Shown one piece after another: positions 41,752 to 52,808 of a stretch of DNA of 64,000 bases; the stretch's first letter is position 1, and each line of letters begins with the position of its first letter. The position numbers and the translations under genes are program-made. Source of the stretch: Heliopora coerulea (lineage: Eukaryota > Cnidaria > Anthozoa > Scleralcyonacea > Helioporidae); assembly GCA_030142905.1 (NCBI GenBank), contig JASJOG010000091.1, forward strand, positions 1,230,001 to 1,294,000, given 5' to 3'. Below the pieces are notes generated by a model, which worked only from the letters and a program-made list of their open reading frames with translations, had not been told where the DNA came from and searched no databases.

Positions 41752-42440
41752 ACGCTGCTGAAGTCAACTGAAAAATGTTGACTCGAACGGGATTTGAACT
41801 CGCACCTTCGGGATAACCGGTCCGCCGCTCTACCTGTCGAACTATCGAGTCCACAGGGATTGTAGGCGAGTTTTTATCCAATTTAAGTGCACGAAATATT
41901 CTCGCGACAGCTTAACGCTATTCGTGAGGATGGATGTGCAGTGTTTCAATTCTATTTCAGAATCATCCTCAGGGTATTATGAAATGATAACTTCATAATT
42001 AACCTACACTGTTGAATTCAACTGAAAAATGTTGACTCGAGCGGGATTTGAGATAGCTCAACAGGTAGAGCGGCGGACCGGTATCCCGAAGGTGCGAGTT
42101 CAAATCCCGCTCGAGTCAACATTTTTCAGTTGACTTCAGCAGTGTAGGTTAATTATGAAGTTTCGTTTCATAATATCCTGAGGATGATTCTGAAATAGAA
42201 TTGAAACACTGCACATCCATCCTCATGGATAGCGTTAAGTTGTCGCGAGAATATTTCGTGCACTTAAATTGGATAATAACTTGCCTCCAATCCCTGTGGA
42301 CTCGATAGCTCGACAGGTAGAGCGACAGATCGATATTCCGAAGGTGCGAGTTCAAATCCCGCTCGAGTCAACATTTTTCAGTTGACTTCAGCAGTGTAGG
42401 TTAATTGTGAAGTTTCGTTTCAAAATACCCTGAGGATGAT
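41716..42440. repeat. tRNA-derived SINE-like repeats, inverted array
   Basis: Three tRNA-like blocks: 41777-41852 (minus), 42050-42120 (plus, with an inverted partner ending at its 5' side) and 42296-42370 (plus). Each has 7-bp acceptor arms GACTCGA/TCGAGTC, an A-box-like TAGCTCGACAGGTAGAGCG and a B-box-like GAGTTCAAATCCC. Each is followed by a shared body (TTTTTCAGTTGACTTCAGCA, then TGAGGATGATTCTGAAATA). The first copy overlaps the end of the viral helicase frame. These look like Pol III-derived SINE units arranged head-to-head, not functional tRNA genes. Confidence 0.7.
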
Positions 42441-42559
42441 TCTGAAATATTCACTAAAGATTTACCGGGCGGAAATCTTAGACGTAAAATGAAGATGAGA
42501 GCCCAGCTCAAAATTCGGAGATGTAGTGTCATCATTCAGGAATAGACAAAAACACACGA

Positions 42560-44600
42560 ATAAAGTTTAATAGAAGTTCACTGACATTTCGTTGCCGACG
42601 CGCAACATTTTCAAAGTAATTACAGATGGAAATATTAAGATATTTATAATTACAAAAGGTATCACATTAGGATTAAAGCCAATGAGAATAAGGGAGGTGA
42701 AAGATGAGACGAGACAAGTAGAGGAGCGAGAGAATTAAAATAAGGCAAGCGGAACGGAAGTGATGTTTTCATTAAGAGAAGGTTTATGTTTATTGATGAG
42801 TAGACTTTCTCTGATAAATAATTCAAGGGGTGAATTGCAAGAGAAAAGAATAGAGAAGTCATGAAAGGAGATGGAGTGGCTAGTTTGGGTTGAATGTGTA
42901 AGAATGCTAGATCGTGAAGGATGTGAAACTTTCTTGCCAGTCAAAGGCGAAATTCCCATGTGTTCTGAAATACGCGTGTGTAGGTGACGGCGTGTTTGCC
43001 CAATATACAACGCTGCGCAGCATTGACACTTAAATTGATAAACTACATGCGATTTCAGAAACTTGGGAATAGGGTCTTTGAACTGGAAGAAGGTAGAAAG
43101 ACGTTTACCAGGTTTTAATACGACACGAAGGTCTATTTGAGGGAAGCAGGAAGAAACAAGTTTGATGAGCTTGGTTCGGATTTGTAAAGAATGAGCACTG
43201 TAAAAGGGAGGCAGAAATAGACAACACGTTTAGGGACAGTGATATTGTTAATGGGAGGAGAAAAGGTCTTGTCGAGAAAAATACTTAGGCAGCGGTCAAA
43301 AAGAGCGACGGGGTAACCATTGTTAACAAAAAATTCTTTAAGTTTAAGGACCTCAGAATGAAATATATGATAGGATGAGTATATTCTAAAATATCGGTTG
43401 AGCAATGAGTAAATAAGACCACGTTTGAACGATAATGGGATAAAACTATCAAAGTTGGTAAAAAGGCCTGTAAAAGTGGGTTTTCGATAAACAGAGGTAG
43501 AGAAGCCATCAATTCGATTAATTGAAACGTCTAAGAAAGGTAAACACCCGTTAACCTCGGGCTCACTAGTAAATTTAATATTACGGTGTTTAGAATTTAA
43601 GTAATTAAGAAAAGGTTGAACAGGGTCTTGGGATTTGAAGATAATAAAACAATCATCAACATATCGTCAGAAATGAAGGGGTTTAAATTCAGGTGAGCAA
43701 TTGTCTAACCAGGTGCGTTCGTGAAAAGATAAAAAAATATTAGCAAACAGTGGACCAAAGGGGGATCCCATGGCAACACCGTCCACCTTTTCGTAAGGGT
43801 GGCCATTAAAAAGAAAATGACAATTTTTGACGGCTAATGACAATAATTCCTTAAACCGTGCACGAGTAAAACCAAGGTGGTGGGTTGAGTTCAGAAAAAG
43901 CTTAGAAATAATGATATCAATCGTTTCGTCGAGAGGGACGTTAGTAAAAAGTGAAGATATGTCAAAACTGGTCATGAAGATGTGATCAGTGTCCAGATTT
44001 AAATTGCGTAACTCATCAATAAACGAAAAAGTATCTGAAATGATAAAGGGACTAATGGAGATATCATGAAGAAGTGAAACAAGATATTTAGAAAGGTTGT
44101 AGGAGTGCGTACCTATGGTGGATAGAATGGGACGAAGAGGGATATTGACTTTATGTATTTTGGGTAGTCCATATAGAATGCCAAGTCTGGAGCCTGTTGG
44201 AATCAGTTTTTCATATAATTCACCAGAGATTATGCTCTCGTTCCTTAAACTACGTAGGAAGCCACGGATCTTGTTTTCTCGGTTGGTGGTGGTTTTCAGA
44301 GGGTCTGACGTAAGGCGCTTGAACTTAGATTTGTCTTGAAGAATGGCTTCCATCGTAAAGCAATAGTCTGCTTTGTCGAGGATTACGATGCTGTTACCCT
44401 TGTCCGGTTTCACCAAAACAATTCCAGTGTCGTCCCTCAGTCCCTTCAAGATTTTATAATCATCTCTAGTCAATAAAAAGTTAGGTGGCGAGAAGTTCTT
44501 GTATCCCGAAAGGGCAATATCTTTCAATCTGGTTTTAAAAAACTCTTCGTTAGTATCATGGTTTTGTTGACATGGTTTCACATTTCAGTTTGCGTTGGAG
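42560..44600 (-). pseudogene. Penelope-like element, near-complete RT plus GIY-YIG
   Basis: The minus strand from 44581 contains NFLLTRDDYKILKGLRDDTG, KPDKGNSIVILDKADY, GILYGLPKIHKVNIPLRPIL, SFDISSLFTNVPLDETI and GVAMGSPFGPLFANIFLSFH, then (after a stop at 43667) RYVDDCFIIF: the whole PLE RT. 43405-43133 and 43010-42735 hold the thumb/linker and GIY-YIG (MYIGQTRRHLHTRISEHMGI ... LINKHKPSLNEN). About 5 lesions. The 3' region near 42570-42640 has the terminal phrase ACATTTCGTTGCCGACGCGC. It is inserted beside the SINE array, splitting the viral right end. Confidence 0.8.
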
Positions 44601-44649
44601 CATCTCGTTGGAGTATCTATAGTTTCAATAGGGCACACAGAATATCAAA

Positions 44650-45075
44650 AAGATAAAATTTATAAAACATAATTCGAAGACGGAAGCATATATATCGGAT
44701 CTACGATAAAGACCATAGAAACCAGACTAAAAAAGCATTTATCTGACACCAAAACTATAGTATACAAAAATAAAGACAAAAATCCTAAAATATTATTAGT
44801 TATAGATTGCCCGTGGGAAAATAAACATAAATTAGAAAAGATAGAAAAGAAACACATAAACGATTACGCCAAAAACCGTGGTGTAATAAAGTGCTCAATA
44901 AACGAGGAAATGAAGAGATCAAAGAAAAACCAGAAATCAAATACAGTTTCAAAATAGAAAAAGAGGAAGATCTGTTAAATAGAATAGAAAAAATGGTCGC
45001 AATCAAAAATGATGAAAAGAATAAAGAACTTGAGAAAATATGGAGATTGCGCATCCAGGTTGAGACATAATTATT
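44650..45075 (+). pseudogene. Viral-type GIY-YIG nuclease, frameshifted
   Basis: 44676 onward reads EDGSIYIGSTIKTIETRLKK HLSDTK (GIY-YIG motif as IYIGS, R and H following), then KIEKKHINDYAKNRG. This differs from the PLE nucleases: there is no preceding CxxC and it is a short freestanding enzyme. After a shift near 44930 a Lys/Glu coiled coil (NRIEKMVAIKNDEKNKELEK) ends at 45071. Probably the rightmost gene of the virus, stranded beyond the SINE and PLE insertions. 45080-45250 holds low-grade coding-like sequence of the same composition. Confidence 0.55.
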
Positions 45076-45254
45076 GTATATTTAATAAATTTAGTCAGAG
45101 AACGTGTCTCAAAATTAATAAAGAGCTTAATATCAAGTTTTAAAATGGTGGGAAAAGGGTCAAAGTTACCAAGCGTTATGGAAATATATCACTTGCTGAA
45201 GCAATGGATTACATGAAAGTTCAACAAAAATCATTGAAACTGCAACTTATTTAA

Positions 45255-45640
45255 CTGAGATATATTTGTCATAAGAAGGAACAAAGGGGTAGCACGAAAC
45301 AAATTTCAACTACCACTCCCGTTTTTCACACTTCTATTTTTTTATTCACCATTTTTTTATTCACCATTCAGTAATATACCGTATATCTCTTAGACCCGTC
45401 AATATCTTATTTACTGACTTAGACAAACTCTCCACTGGGTTCCTTTCTATTTTTTTTCGTAAATAACACCATTACCTAGTTGATTGCAAGCTTATTTACA
45501 ATAATCCTCCAGAGATCCCGAACCACATTAGCTGAGCCTTTATCCGCCCGCTTCATCATTACATCTCTATAATTCCTTAGGTCTTTTAAATCTTTCCACT
45601 CTTCTCTACATAGATTGCTATAATTATTTGTTGACTCCGT
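45255..45640 (-). pseudogene. PLE RT N-terminal fragment
   Basis: The minus strand reads CREEWKDLKDLRNYRDVMMK then RADKGSANVVWDL, the start of a PLE RT domain. The 3' end shares about 80 bp with 7984-8070. It lies between the viral GIY-YIG gene and the terminal-repeat candidate. Confidence 0.5.
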
Positions 45641-45643
45641 TTT

Positions 45644-45770
45644 TTCCATTCCTTGGGATTTTATAAGGAAGGATTACAACAGCAAAGCATGTATACGACC
45701 ATAAAAGTAAAAAACAGGAAGAAGAGCCCAAAGAATAGGTTTTTTGTACTCATCAATTAAAATGGGTATT
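45644..45770 (+). repeat. Candidate viral terminal repeat, copy 2
   Basis: Matches 7754-7880 at constant offset with few differences (for example TTGGGATTTTATAAGGAAGG versus TTGGAATTTTATAAGGAGGG). Its outer end coincides with the gypsy LTR that begins at 45770, so any further terminal sequence or target duplication has been lost. Confidence 0.6.
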
Positions 45771-45914
45771 GTAATATGTTTTATTCAGCCATATATTGTG
45801 ATATTAAGTACAAACACAACCTAGTTCGCTATAACCATAATCGCTTTCTTGATGTCTACTTTTCCCGCTCTTTTTTGTCACGTGTTGGTCCTCATGCAAT
45901 ACGTCATCATTACA
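45770..45914 (-). repeat. Gypsy-1 3' LTR
   Basis: On the minus strand it starts TGTAATGATGACG and ends CATATTACA, with matching TGTAAT/ATTACA tips; 145 bp. It is preceded on the minus strand by the polypurine tract GGTGGGGAGAAG. The 5' LTR is absent, since the element is truncated at 47650. Confidence 0.65.
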
Positions 45915-46068
45915 CTTCTCCCCACCTTCAGGCATCGTGCATCCTCACTTACGGATTTGTAAAACTAACTCAACGTTTTTCCTGACATAAGACTATAGTT
46001 TATTTGTTGTGTTTTTTTTTCTTTTAATGAGTCACTATTGCAGAGTTCAGATCATGATAAAAGATTGT

Positions 46069-47650
46069 CTATTGTCTATCTCTTACTGGGTATCTTCTCA
46101 CTTCTTCTTCGTTTACTTGATCCTGTCCATTTCTTGTTGTCTCATCCCCTTCATCATCCGAGAGACCATCATCAACATGTTGATGCTGCTCATCATCTCC
46201 GAAGTTGATACGCTTGAAGTAAGATATGTTTCTGGTTATTTGATGAGAGTTTCTTTGAACTGTAATAGTGGAATCAATCACTTTGATCACCTTGTAGGGA
46301 AGAGAGTAGAATTTAGTTGAAAACTTGTTCTTCTTTTCCTGTTTGTAAATGACTAAATCACCAACACTGATCAGGATTTTCTTTGTATGTCTTCTCTGGT
46401 CAGCATACTTTTTCATCTGAGTTTTGAACTTTTGGTCATTTTCCCTGGCAACTGCATGCTTGTTGAGTAGTTGTGATGACGTAGTTGGTTGTGGTAGTTT
46501 AGTACGAATGACTCTGTTAAACAAGAGCTCAGCAGGTGGAATTCGGGTCGTACTATGCGGCGTTGCTCGATAATTTAGGAGGAATGTATATAATTCTTTT
46601 TTCCAGTTTCTGCCTTCTGTGCGTGCTGTTAGAATAGATTTTAGCAGTGGTTTCATGAATGATTCTGCTTCCGAGTTTCCTTGTGGCCATAACGGGGTGA
46701 CTGTGTTGAACTCGATGCCACACATCTCCATGCATCTCTTGATTTCATGACCATTGAATGGTGGTCCATTATCTGATATCACTTTGTGTGACATTCCATG
46801 TGTAGAAAAGATTCTGTCTAGCTTTGGTATGACGGTCGGGGCTGTTGTTGAACGTATGACTTCGACTTCCGGGTACCGTGAGTAGGCATCTATGGCAACT
46901 AGTAGTAGCTCTCCAGTAGGAAGTGGGCCCATAAAGTCTATGTGCACCGTGTGCCAGGGAGTTGGTGGCATCTTTGACATCTTAAGAGGTACCGGAGGGT
47001 TGGCTGGTGTGGTACGTTGACAGGGAATACAGAAGTCTATGATGCGTTTCACTGTACCATCAATGAACGGGAACCAGATTTTCTCTCGGATTAACTGTTT
47101 AGTTTTTGTCAAGCCTTGATGACCTTCATGGGCAAGGTCAATGGCCCTTTTTCTCAGTGATGTTGGCATTACAATGCGGGTCGATTTCAAGACCAAGTCA
47201 TTGTCTCTGCTTGCGGTCAGTTCGTGTCGAACACTGTGGAAGATATTAAGTTCTTGCTTGTTTATGTTTGGATCCGTCATGTTTCGTGTTTCGTGCCATT
47301 TCCCATCATGAATACACTTGATAACCGCCTGAAGAGTTGCATCATCCTTCGTTTGCTGTTTGACTTCTTTGACGCTGATGGACTTTGGTGTAGTGTGTTG
47401 TACAATAAAGTTAATGTGTTCTTCCGCAACATCTCCAGGACGGCGTGTTTCTTTGGTGTCGACTGGGTGTCTAGACATATAATCAGAGGGATTGTCCTTC
47501 CCGGGGCGGTATTTTACTGTGAAGAGATACTTGTGGAGGCGTAAGAACCATCGTTCGATTCGTGCTGGTGGTCTTGAGTTTGGATTATTGCAAATTAGTT
47601 CTAATGGTTTGTGGTCTGAATAAAGTACGAATTCACTTCCGTAGAGAAGT
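46069..47650 (-). pseudogene. Gypsy-1 Pol: RNase H end and integrase
   Basis: A single open minus frame of about 520 element-derived residues. It begins inside RNase H (YGSEFVLYSDHKPLELI, RIERWFLRLHKYLFTVKYRP), then the integrase zinc finger (HEGHQGLTKTKQLIREKIWF ... FCIPCQ). The rve core has HIDFMGPLP, VISDNGPPF and GNSEAES. The C-terminal domain is DLVIYKQEKKNKFSTKFYSL, and the protein ends RRYPVRDRQ. No internal stops, so the retained part is young, but gag, protease, RT and the 5' LTR are gone. The first about 35 codons of the frame (47650-47742) are filler, not gypsy. Confidence 0.9.
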
Positions 47651-47744
47651 GAATTCGATTGAATGTAAAAAGTGTTGATTGAATGAAAAGAATTGATTGA
47701 ATGTATGAAGTGTTTAAAACTGTTCGTTAGAAGCACAATCACAT

Positions 47745-48070
47745 CGTTTAGAAAGAGGTTTAATAATTACAAGAGTTCGTTAGTAAGATATGGAAAAGGT
47801 CAGAGGGGAATAGCTGGGAGCATTATATGCACATTTTTTTCAGCAGGGACATCAGGGATTGGAGGAGATTAGAATAATGATTATTGATAAAACAGATGTA
47901 AGTAAGCCTGAGGAGAGGGAGGGGTTTTGGGCGTATAAACTGAATACGTTCATTCCAAATGGACTCAATCTTAGGGATTTTACTTCATTATGAATTTTAA
48001 TTAGTTGCTTAATTTATATTTAAGTGTATTACTGACTTCTGTATTACGACCTTGAGAAAGGGGCTTGCCC
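47745..48070 (+). pseudogene. PLE GIY-YIG C-terminal fragment
   Basis: Begins FNNYKSSLVRYGKGQRGIAG and, after a shift, continues with sequence matching EDIQVKIIDRTDVNDPTNRE of the intact domain at 63307-63666. The terminal phrase GGGGCTTGCCCCGAAACGTC at 48060-48080 is PLE-type. Truncated at the 5' side against the filler beside gypsy-1. Confidence 0.55.
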
Positions 48071-48164
48071 CGAAACGTCGGAGATGAAATAAAAATTTTT
48101 TAAATGAGTTTTTTATGGTTATCTTATATGAAGTTTAAACTCAGGAATTGTATCGGCTATTTGA

Positions 48165-48240
48165 TTTATATATATATATATATATAAATACATACATACA
48201 TACATACATACATACATACATACATACATGCATACATTCC
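48165..48240. repeat. (TA)n and (CATA)n microsatellites
   Basis: An uninterrupted TA tract followed by about eleven CATA units. Other (TA)n tracts lie at 9520-9552, 10290-10328, 13812-13850, 14588-14622, 48697-48745 and 59785-59822. These generate spurious open frames. Confidence 0.9.
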
Positions 48241-48458
48241 AATCATCCAAAAACTGTTTAAAAACTTTATTTCGCCATCGTTTCGGGGACCTGCACCTTT
48301 ATCAAGACACCTAAGCATACATATATATGCGTATATGTGTATATATACGTGTTTTATGTAATGTTTAATAAACGACAAGCAGTGTTTTATCAGAGTTTCT
48401 CAAACTGATTAATAATTCATAAAGCAAAAACAAAAGAAATACATAATTAATCAGTATT

Positions 48459-48580
48459 TAGAAATCGGAGGAAGATTACAGCTTAATTTTTCCAACTTTT
48501 GTATAGATTTTCGCCTAAAATACTGGTTTGTTTGAGATGTAATTTCAAACATTCGTTTAGTGTTCTTCCTCCGATTTCTA
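48459..48580. mobile_element. Small MITE-like inverted repeat element
   Basis: TAGAAATCGGAGGAAGA at the left and its reverse complement TCTTCCTCCGATTTCTA at the right enclose about 88 bp of AT-rich noncoding DNA. The adjoining TATT/GATA bases do not give a clear duplication. A further partial copy of the end lies at 48640-48660. Confidence 0.55.
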
Positions 48581-48692
48581 GATACCTCGAAACTTGTTAA
48601 AAAAAATATCGGCTTCGCCTCGTTTTTCAACTCGTTTCTCGGTATCTAGAAATCAGAGAAAGAACACCAACTCGTACTGAGTTTCTTATGGT

Positions 48693-48751
<59 letters not shown>

Positions 48752-48859
48752 ATAAGGGTAGTAGACGTTGTGGTACGAAGTGTAATCCATAGCAAATGTT
48801 TTGAATAACTGCTTCTAATTCCGTGTCATATTTAGATGATTGGCGTATCGATTCCACTT

Positions 48860-51250
48860 AAGGACAGGGACGACTCTTGTTTCGGTGAAATGAACGTATC
48901 CACTGATTATCTTTCTTCTGGTAATATTCTTGGAGAAATGGGACTTTTGACTACATCTTCTCGTAATGCTACTGTAATATGTGAAACCACAGTGCAGGTG
49001 AGCCCATTCAAATAATCATCCCGCCTCCCTTGTTGTGGGAAAATGATTTCTCCATGAACATGTAGTGGTAAATTTAAAATTTAACTCTAAATATGTAAGT
49101 ATATGTACCCCAAAGTAGGCAATTCCGTTATTGCAGTTAAGGAGCAATCTACAAAGAGCTTTTTCAAAACATGAACATCTTCTTGGAATGCTTCCGTTGT
49201 CTGTGAAACATACTAAGGGTGAACCTTCACTTAACTAAAAGGTATCCTAAGATTCAATAAAAACATATGAAATCTAATTAATTAACTAAAGCTAAATTGC
49301 ACTTGCTGCTTTGCTAGCCATTGAAACTACAAATTTGAAACTTTGTGATTTTGAAATAAACCACATTGTTTGTGCTCAGTGAACCTGAGGGGAAGAAACC
49401 ACACAACGCATTTTATATTAATCCATAAGCCATGAAATATGAGGATGGAGTTGGGTAGGCGGCGGATATATTTTAATTGTTGAAAACGTCTTAAGTTATT
49501 GGTGGACCAAAGTGAATGACTGACGTTTCGAATTGCTTGGTCGGTTAAATAATTCACCAAAAGAAATTAGTATTCTAATTCGTAAACTTATTGACCTTGA
49601 CTAAACCTACTTAATGATGTTATTTGGATAATATCCATTTAAAGTTGTTTTTTTTATCCTGTACACGACAGACATGATAATAACGTACTTAAATCCTTAT
49701 TAGACAGAAGACATAAAAATCCTATTCAGGGGGAAAATATTTCATTTGCGTTCCAGAAATATCTATGTGGTATAGTTTAGTGAAGTTTAAAAGGTGGTAT
49801 ATATTTATTTAATAATTAAATATTAATAATTAATAATTTATTGAATTATTTGAATAATACCCAGCATTTAATTTGATATGTCTTGGTGATTATGATTGTC
49901 TGATGAAAACATTATTTTCATCATTCAACATGAAAACATTATTTTCAACGAAAAGTGGAAATAGTTACCACTATTTCCACTTTTCGTGCCACCTCACCAA
50001 TTCACGTTAAAACACAACTACGCACGACTTTGTAGACAATATAACAAGAGTTTTGGAAGTGGTTTTCTAGGTGAAATTAGGTGGTAATCTTATACTAGAG
50101 TTATTGGAGAGTTATATTGCCGTGGACAAACTTATCGAGTTTTGTGAGAAATTTTTTGCTGTAGCTTTTTCCTTCTTATTTCAATTCCAGTCATCCTAGA
50201 AAAATTATAACCTTGGTTACACCCGTGCAGAATTATATCGAAATAGGAAGTGAGAACTTATAACTTGGCTTATTATTAATACACACTTTAAGAAATGTGC
50301 TAAACTTACATACGTTTCTTTTCCAGTGTTTAATGCCCAATAAGTTTGTGTTAGCAACAACACACCCAGTGTGCTTTCATAGGACACTCCAAAGTGTGTT
50401 CTTGCTGTCCAGTGTCTAACACACGGTAAAGCATTTTTCCTGGATAGGTGTGTATTTGCGTGTATCAATGTATTTTACAACAAACAAGTTGTGTTACTTT
50501 AAAACATCTTAACATATGTTACTTCAACACACCTAGAGTTGAGTTGCAGAAAAACATTGTGCTGTTACAACTGATTAGGCGCAAGGATAGCACACCAGAA
50601 AATGTTTCTTTTGCACAATACCAGCATTGGATACAAACACGTAATTGAGTCCTCTTTGATGGGTTTCCTAATGCCCGAGACATCAAGCAATATCTAGGAG
50701 ACGTAACTCAAAATCGGAAAATGGAATCAACGCAAAAAAATGGGGAAAATATCTTGAGAAAGAGATAAAGTTGATCAGTACAAGAAGCTTAGTGCTGTAG
50801 GGGAAATGCACGGTTAGATTTAAACCATTCACTCTCGGAGTTGTACTGTGAAAGGCGAAGGTCGAGGATGTTCCAATCTAATGGTTGGTTATTGTCGAAA
50901 CCTTCTGATCAGAATAAGGAATAAAATAGAGTGAAATAACAAAACACGTAACGTCCACATACTCGACCTACCGATTTAACCTGTCCTAGAACATCCCCAA
51001 TGATGATGAAAAAAGTATAATGTTAATTGATTTTGACTGTTCAAAGTTTATATTAGCAGAGACAGGTGTAACAGACGCAAAAATTAAGGGAACCTGCATA
51101 GCCTACATGGGGTGGTTCTATAACATGTTAACGGAAAAATTGTTCCCATAGATTCATCAGTGGAGAAGAATGGTTTTGTCGAATATGGGCCATTCATATC
51201 TTACCTGCAAGAGGGCAGTTGTATTTTAGTTGAACTTGAGCCTTGGAGTC
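48860..51250. other. No recognisable gene
   Basis: This 2.4-kb stretch is AT-rich with no long open frame or motif I recognise on either strand. It includes a clean 17-bp-arm hairpin at 49949-49986 and a block near 50330-50430 rich in the word ACACAC/GTGTGT that may be the end of an unidentified repeat. Confidence 0.5.
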
Positions 51251-51254
51251 ATTA

Positions 51255-51410
51255 AATGAGTCGACCCTTCCGAAGTTTCTACCGCATTCTTGTACGGTGT
51301 GCGAAACTACTGGGGCGAGCGCACGACTCAGCAATCCTTCCCTTATTTTTTCCAATATTTACGACTGTGCATTCACTTAAACGTCAATTATCTCGCTGTT
51401 TAAAGTTGGT
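51255..51410 (+). repeat. Repeat shared with 62430-62600
   Basis: The phrase GCGAAACTACTGGGGCGAGC and about 120 bp after it match, with many substitutions, the minus strand of 62430-62600 (GCAAAACTACTGGGGCAAGT). The plus frame here and the minus frame there read similarly (CAKLLGRAHDSAILP versus GAKLLGQVYVSLIVP), so the family may once have been coding. Gypsy-2 inserted at its right edge. Confidence 0.55.
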
Positions 51411-51413
51411 TAC

Positions 51414-51532
51414 TGTAATGTTCACAAGTTCACGTGAATAACCCAACTGCTTTGTTAATCGAATGAGTAGAAGATATATACATGTTGGTTAATATTAACT
51501 TACTAAAGTTCGATCCTAAACATATCAGTACA
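51414..51532 (-). repeat. Gypsy-2 3' LTR
   Basis: 119 bp. Minus strand begins TGTACTGATATGTTTAGG and ends GTGAACATTACA. A few substitutions distinguish it from the 5' LTR (for example AATAACCC versus AATGACCC), indicating some age since insertion. Confidence 0.95.
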
Positions 51533-51759
51533 TCTCCCCTTTTAAGTATGGCCAGATTGAGTCAATGAAGTCAACAAAGATTAAACCATACGAGAGAATG
51601 TTTAGGTAGACTATTTTAACTACGAATATCAAGATATTACTAAATTATAACTAAAATAATCAGATATTGTAAATGTTAAGTTCTTACAAATGGAATCCTA
51701 GGACGTTCTATTACTTCAGTCTCTGGTACCTTGTGTAAACCCAAGGTGGACAGGAGGCT

Positions 51760-52142
51760 TGATGACACGGCCAGATCTGGTTGAGACCATATTAGACCTC
51801 TCTGTCTGCACGTCATTTATCGTATGTGGATCTGTCATACAGCTTGACCACTGGGACTCCCTGTTGCTGTACGCTGGACCTGGAACCCGATTTGAAGATA
51901 CTTGTTTCAGCAGATGTCTTCTATTCCTTCTGTATTCTTGCCCGTTGGATTTGACAAATGTACGAGCGTGGTTCTTCAGCAGCCTTTACTACTGTTGCTG
52001 GAGTCCATATCCCTTTTCCTTCATCTCGAAGGTATACTTCATCCCCTGGTTTGAGTGCCTCCAGTGGTTTTGTATTTCGATCGTAGTAGTGCTTCTGTTT
52101 GGTCTGTTGTTCTTCGAGGCTGGGTTTGATCTGCTCTGTGCT
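51760..52142 (-). pseudogene. Gypsy-2 integrase C-terminal tail
   Basis: Downstream of the integrase stop the minus strand still reads coding-like sequence: KPSLEEQQTKQKHYYDRNTK, then LEALKPGDEVYLRDEG, the SH3-like tail of gypsy integrases. A basic stretch follows (KNHARTFVKSNGQEYRRNRR) to about 51760. Multiple stops. Confidence 0.6.
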
Positions 52143-52808
52143 TTAATTGGATTGTAGTAACTTAGAAGTGGTTGGTAACAGGGTCCTTGTTCGACGTCCC
52201 ATTAAGATTTGGACTGGTGATAAACCGACACCAAAAATCGGTGTGTAGCGGTAATCCAAGAGAGCTATGTTGGGGTCACTGCCATGTTTTCTTGCTTTTG
52301 CTAGGATGCCCTTTGCAGTTTGGACTGTTCGTTCCGCTAAGCCGTTGGACTGAGGGTACTTTGGCGAGGAAGTAATGTGCTTGAATTGGTAGTTCTTCGC
52401 AAAACTTGAGAATTCGGTACCGCTGAACTGCGGTCCGTTGTCACTGACGACAACTTCTGGGATTCCGTATCTTGCAAAGTGTGGTTTGAGGTGTTTAATC
52501 GTTGCTGCACTCGTTGTACTGGTAAGTTTTGTGATTTGAAAGAACTTGGAGAAGTAATCCGTTATTACCAGGTAATTTTCTTTGTCTAATTCGAACAGGT
52601 CCAGGCCAACTTTTTGCCATGGTCTTTCTGGTAATTCGTGGCCTCTCATCGGCTCTTTCTGTTGGCGTCTTTGAAAGGTTGCACAAGTGTCACATTTTAT
52701 AATTAGATTAGTTATTTGGTCGTTCATTCCTGGCCAATATAGCACATCGCGAGCTCTTTGTTTGCACTTCTTGATGCCGAGATGATTTCTATGTATAATA
52801 CTCAGCAT
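52143..52808 (-). pseudogene. Gypsy-2 integrase
   Basis: The 221-codon frame begins at MLSIIHRNHLGIKKCKQRAR, inside the zinc-binding H2C2 domain (ends CDTCATFQRR). The rve core has GLDLFELDKENYLVITDYFS, VVVSDNGPQFSG and PQSNGLAERTVQ, giving D, D and E. A stop at 52809-52811 separates it from the preceding RNase H/connection frame in the same reading phase, and another follows at 52143. Confidence 0.9.

Noticed and set aside
41777..42370. Functional tRNA genes
   Set aside because: Acceptor arms and box-like motifs are present, but the anticodon stems do not pair well. The blocks are tied to a common repeat body, and one is fused to an inverted partner, so they are SINE units.
50217..50648. 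Possible small gene in the ACACAC/GTGTGT-rich block
   Set aside because: Overlapping short frames on both strands, no motif, and repetitive wording point to an unclassified repeat rather than a gene.
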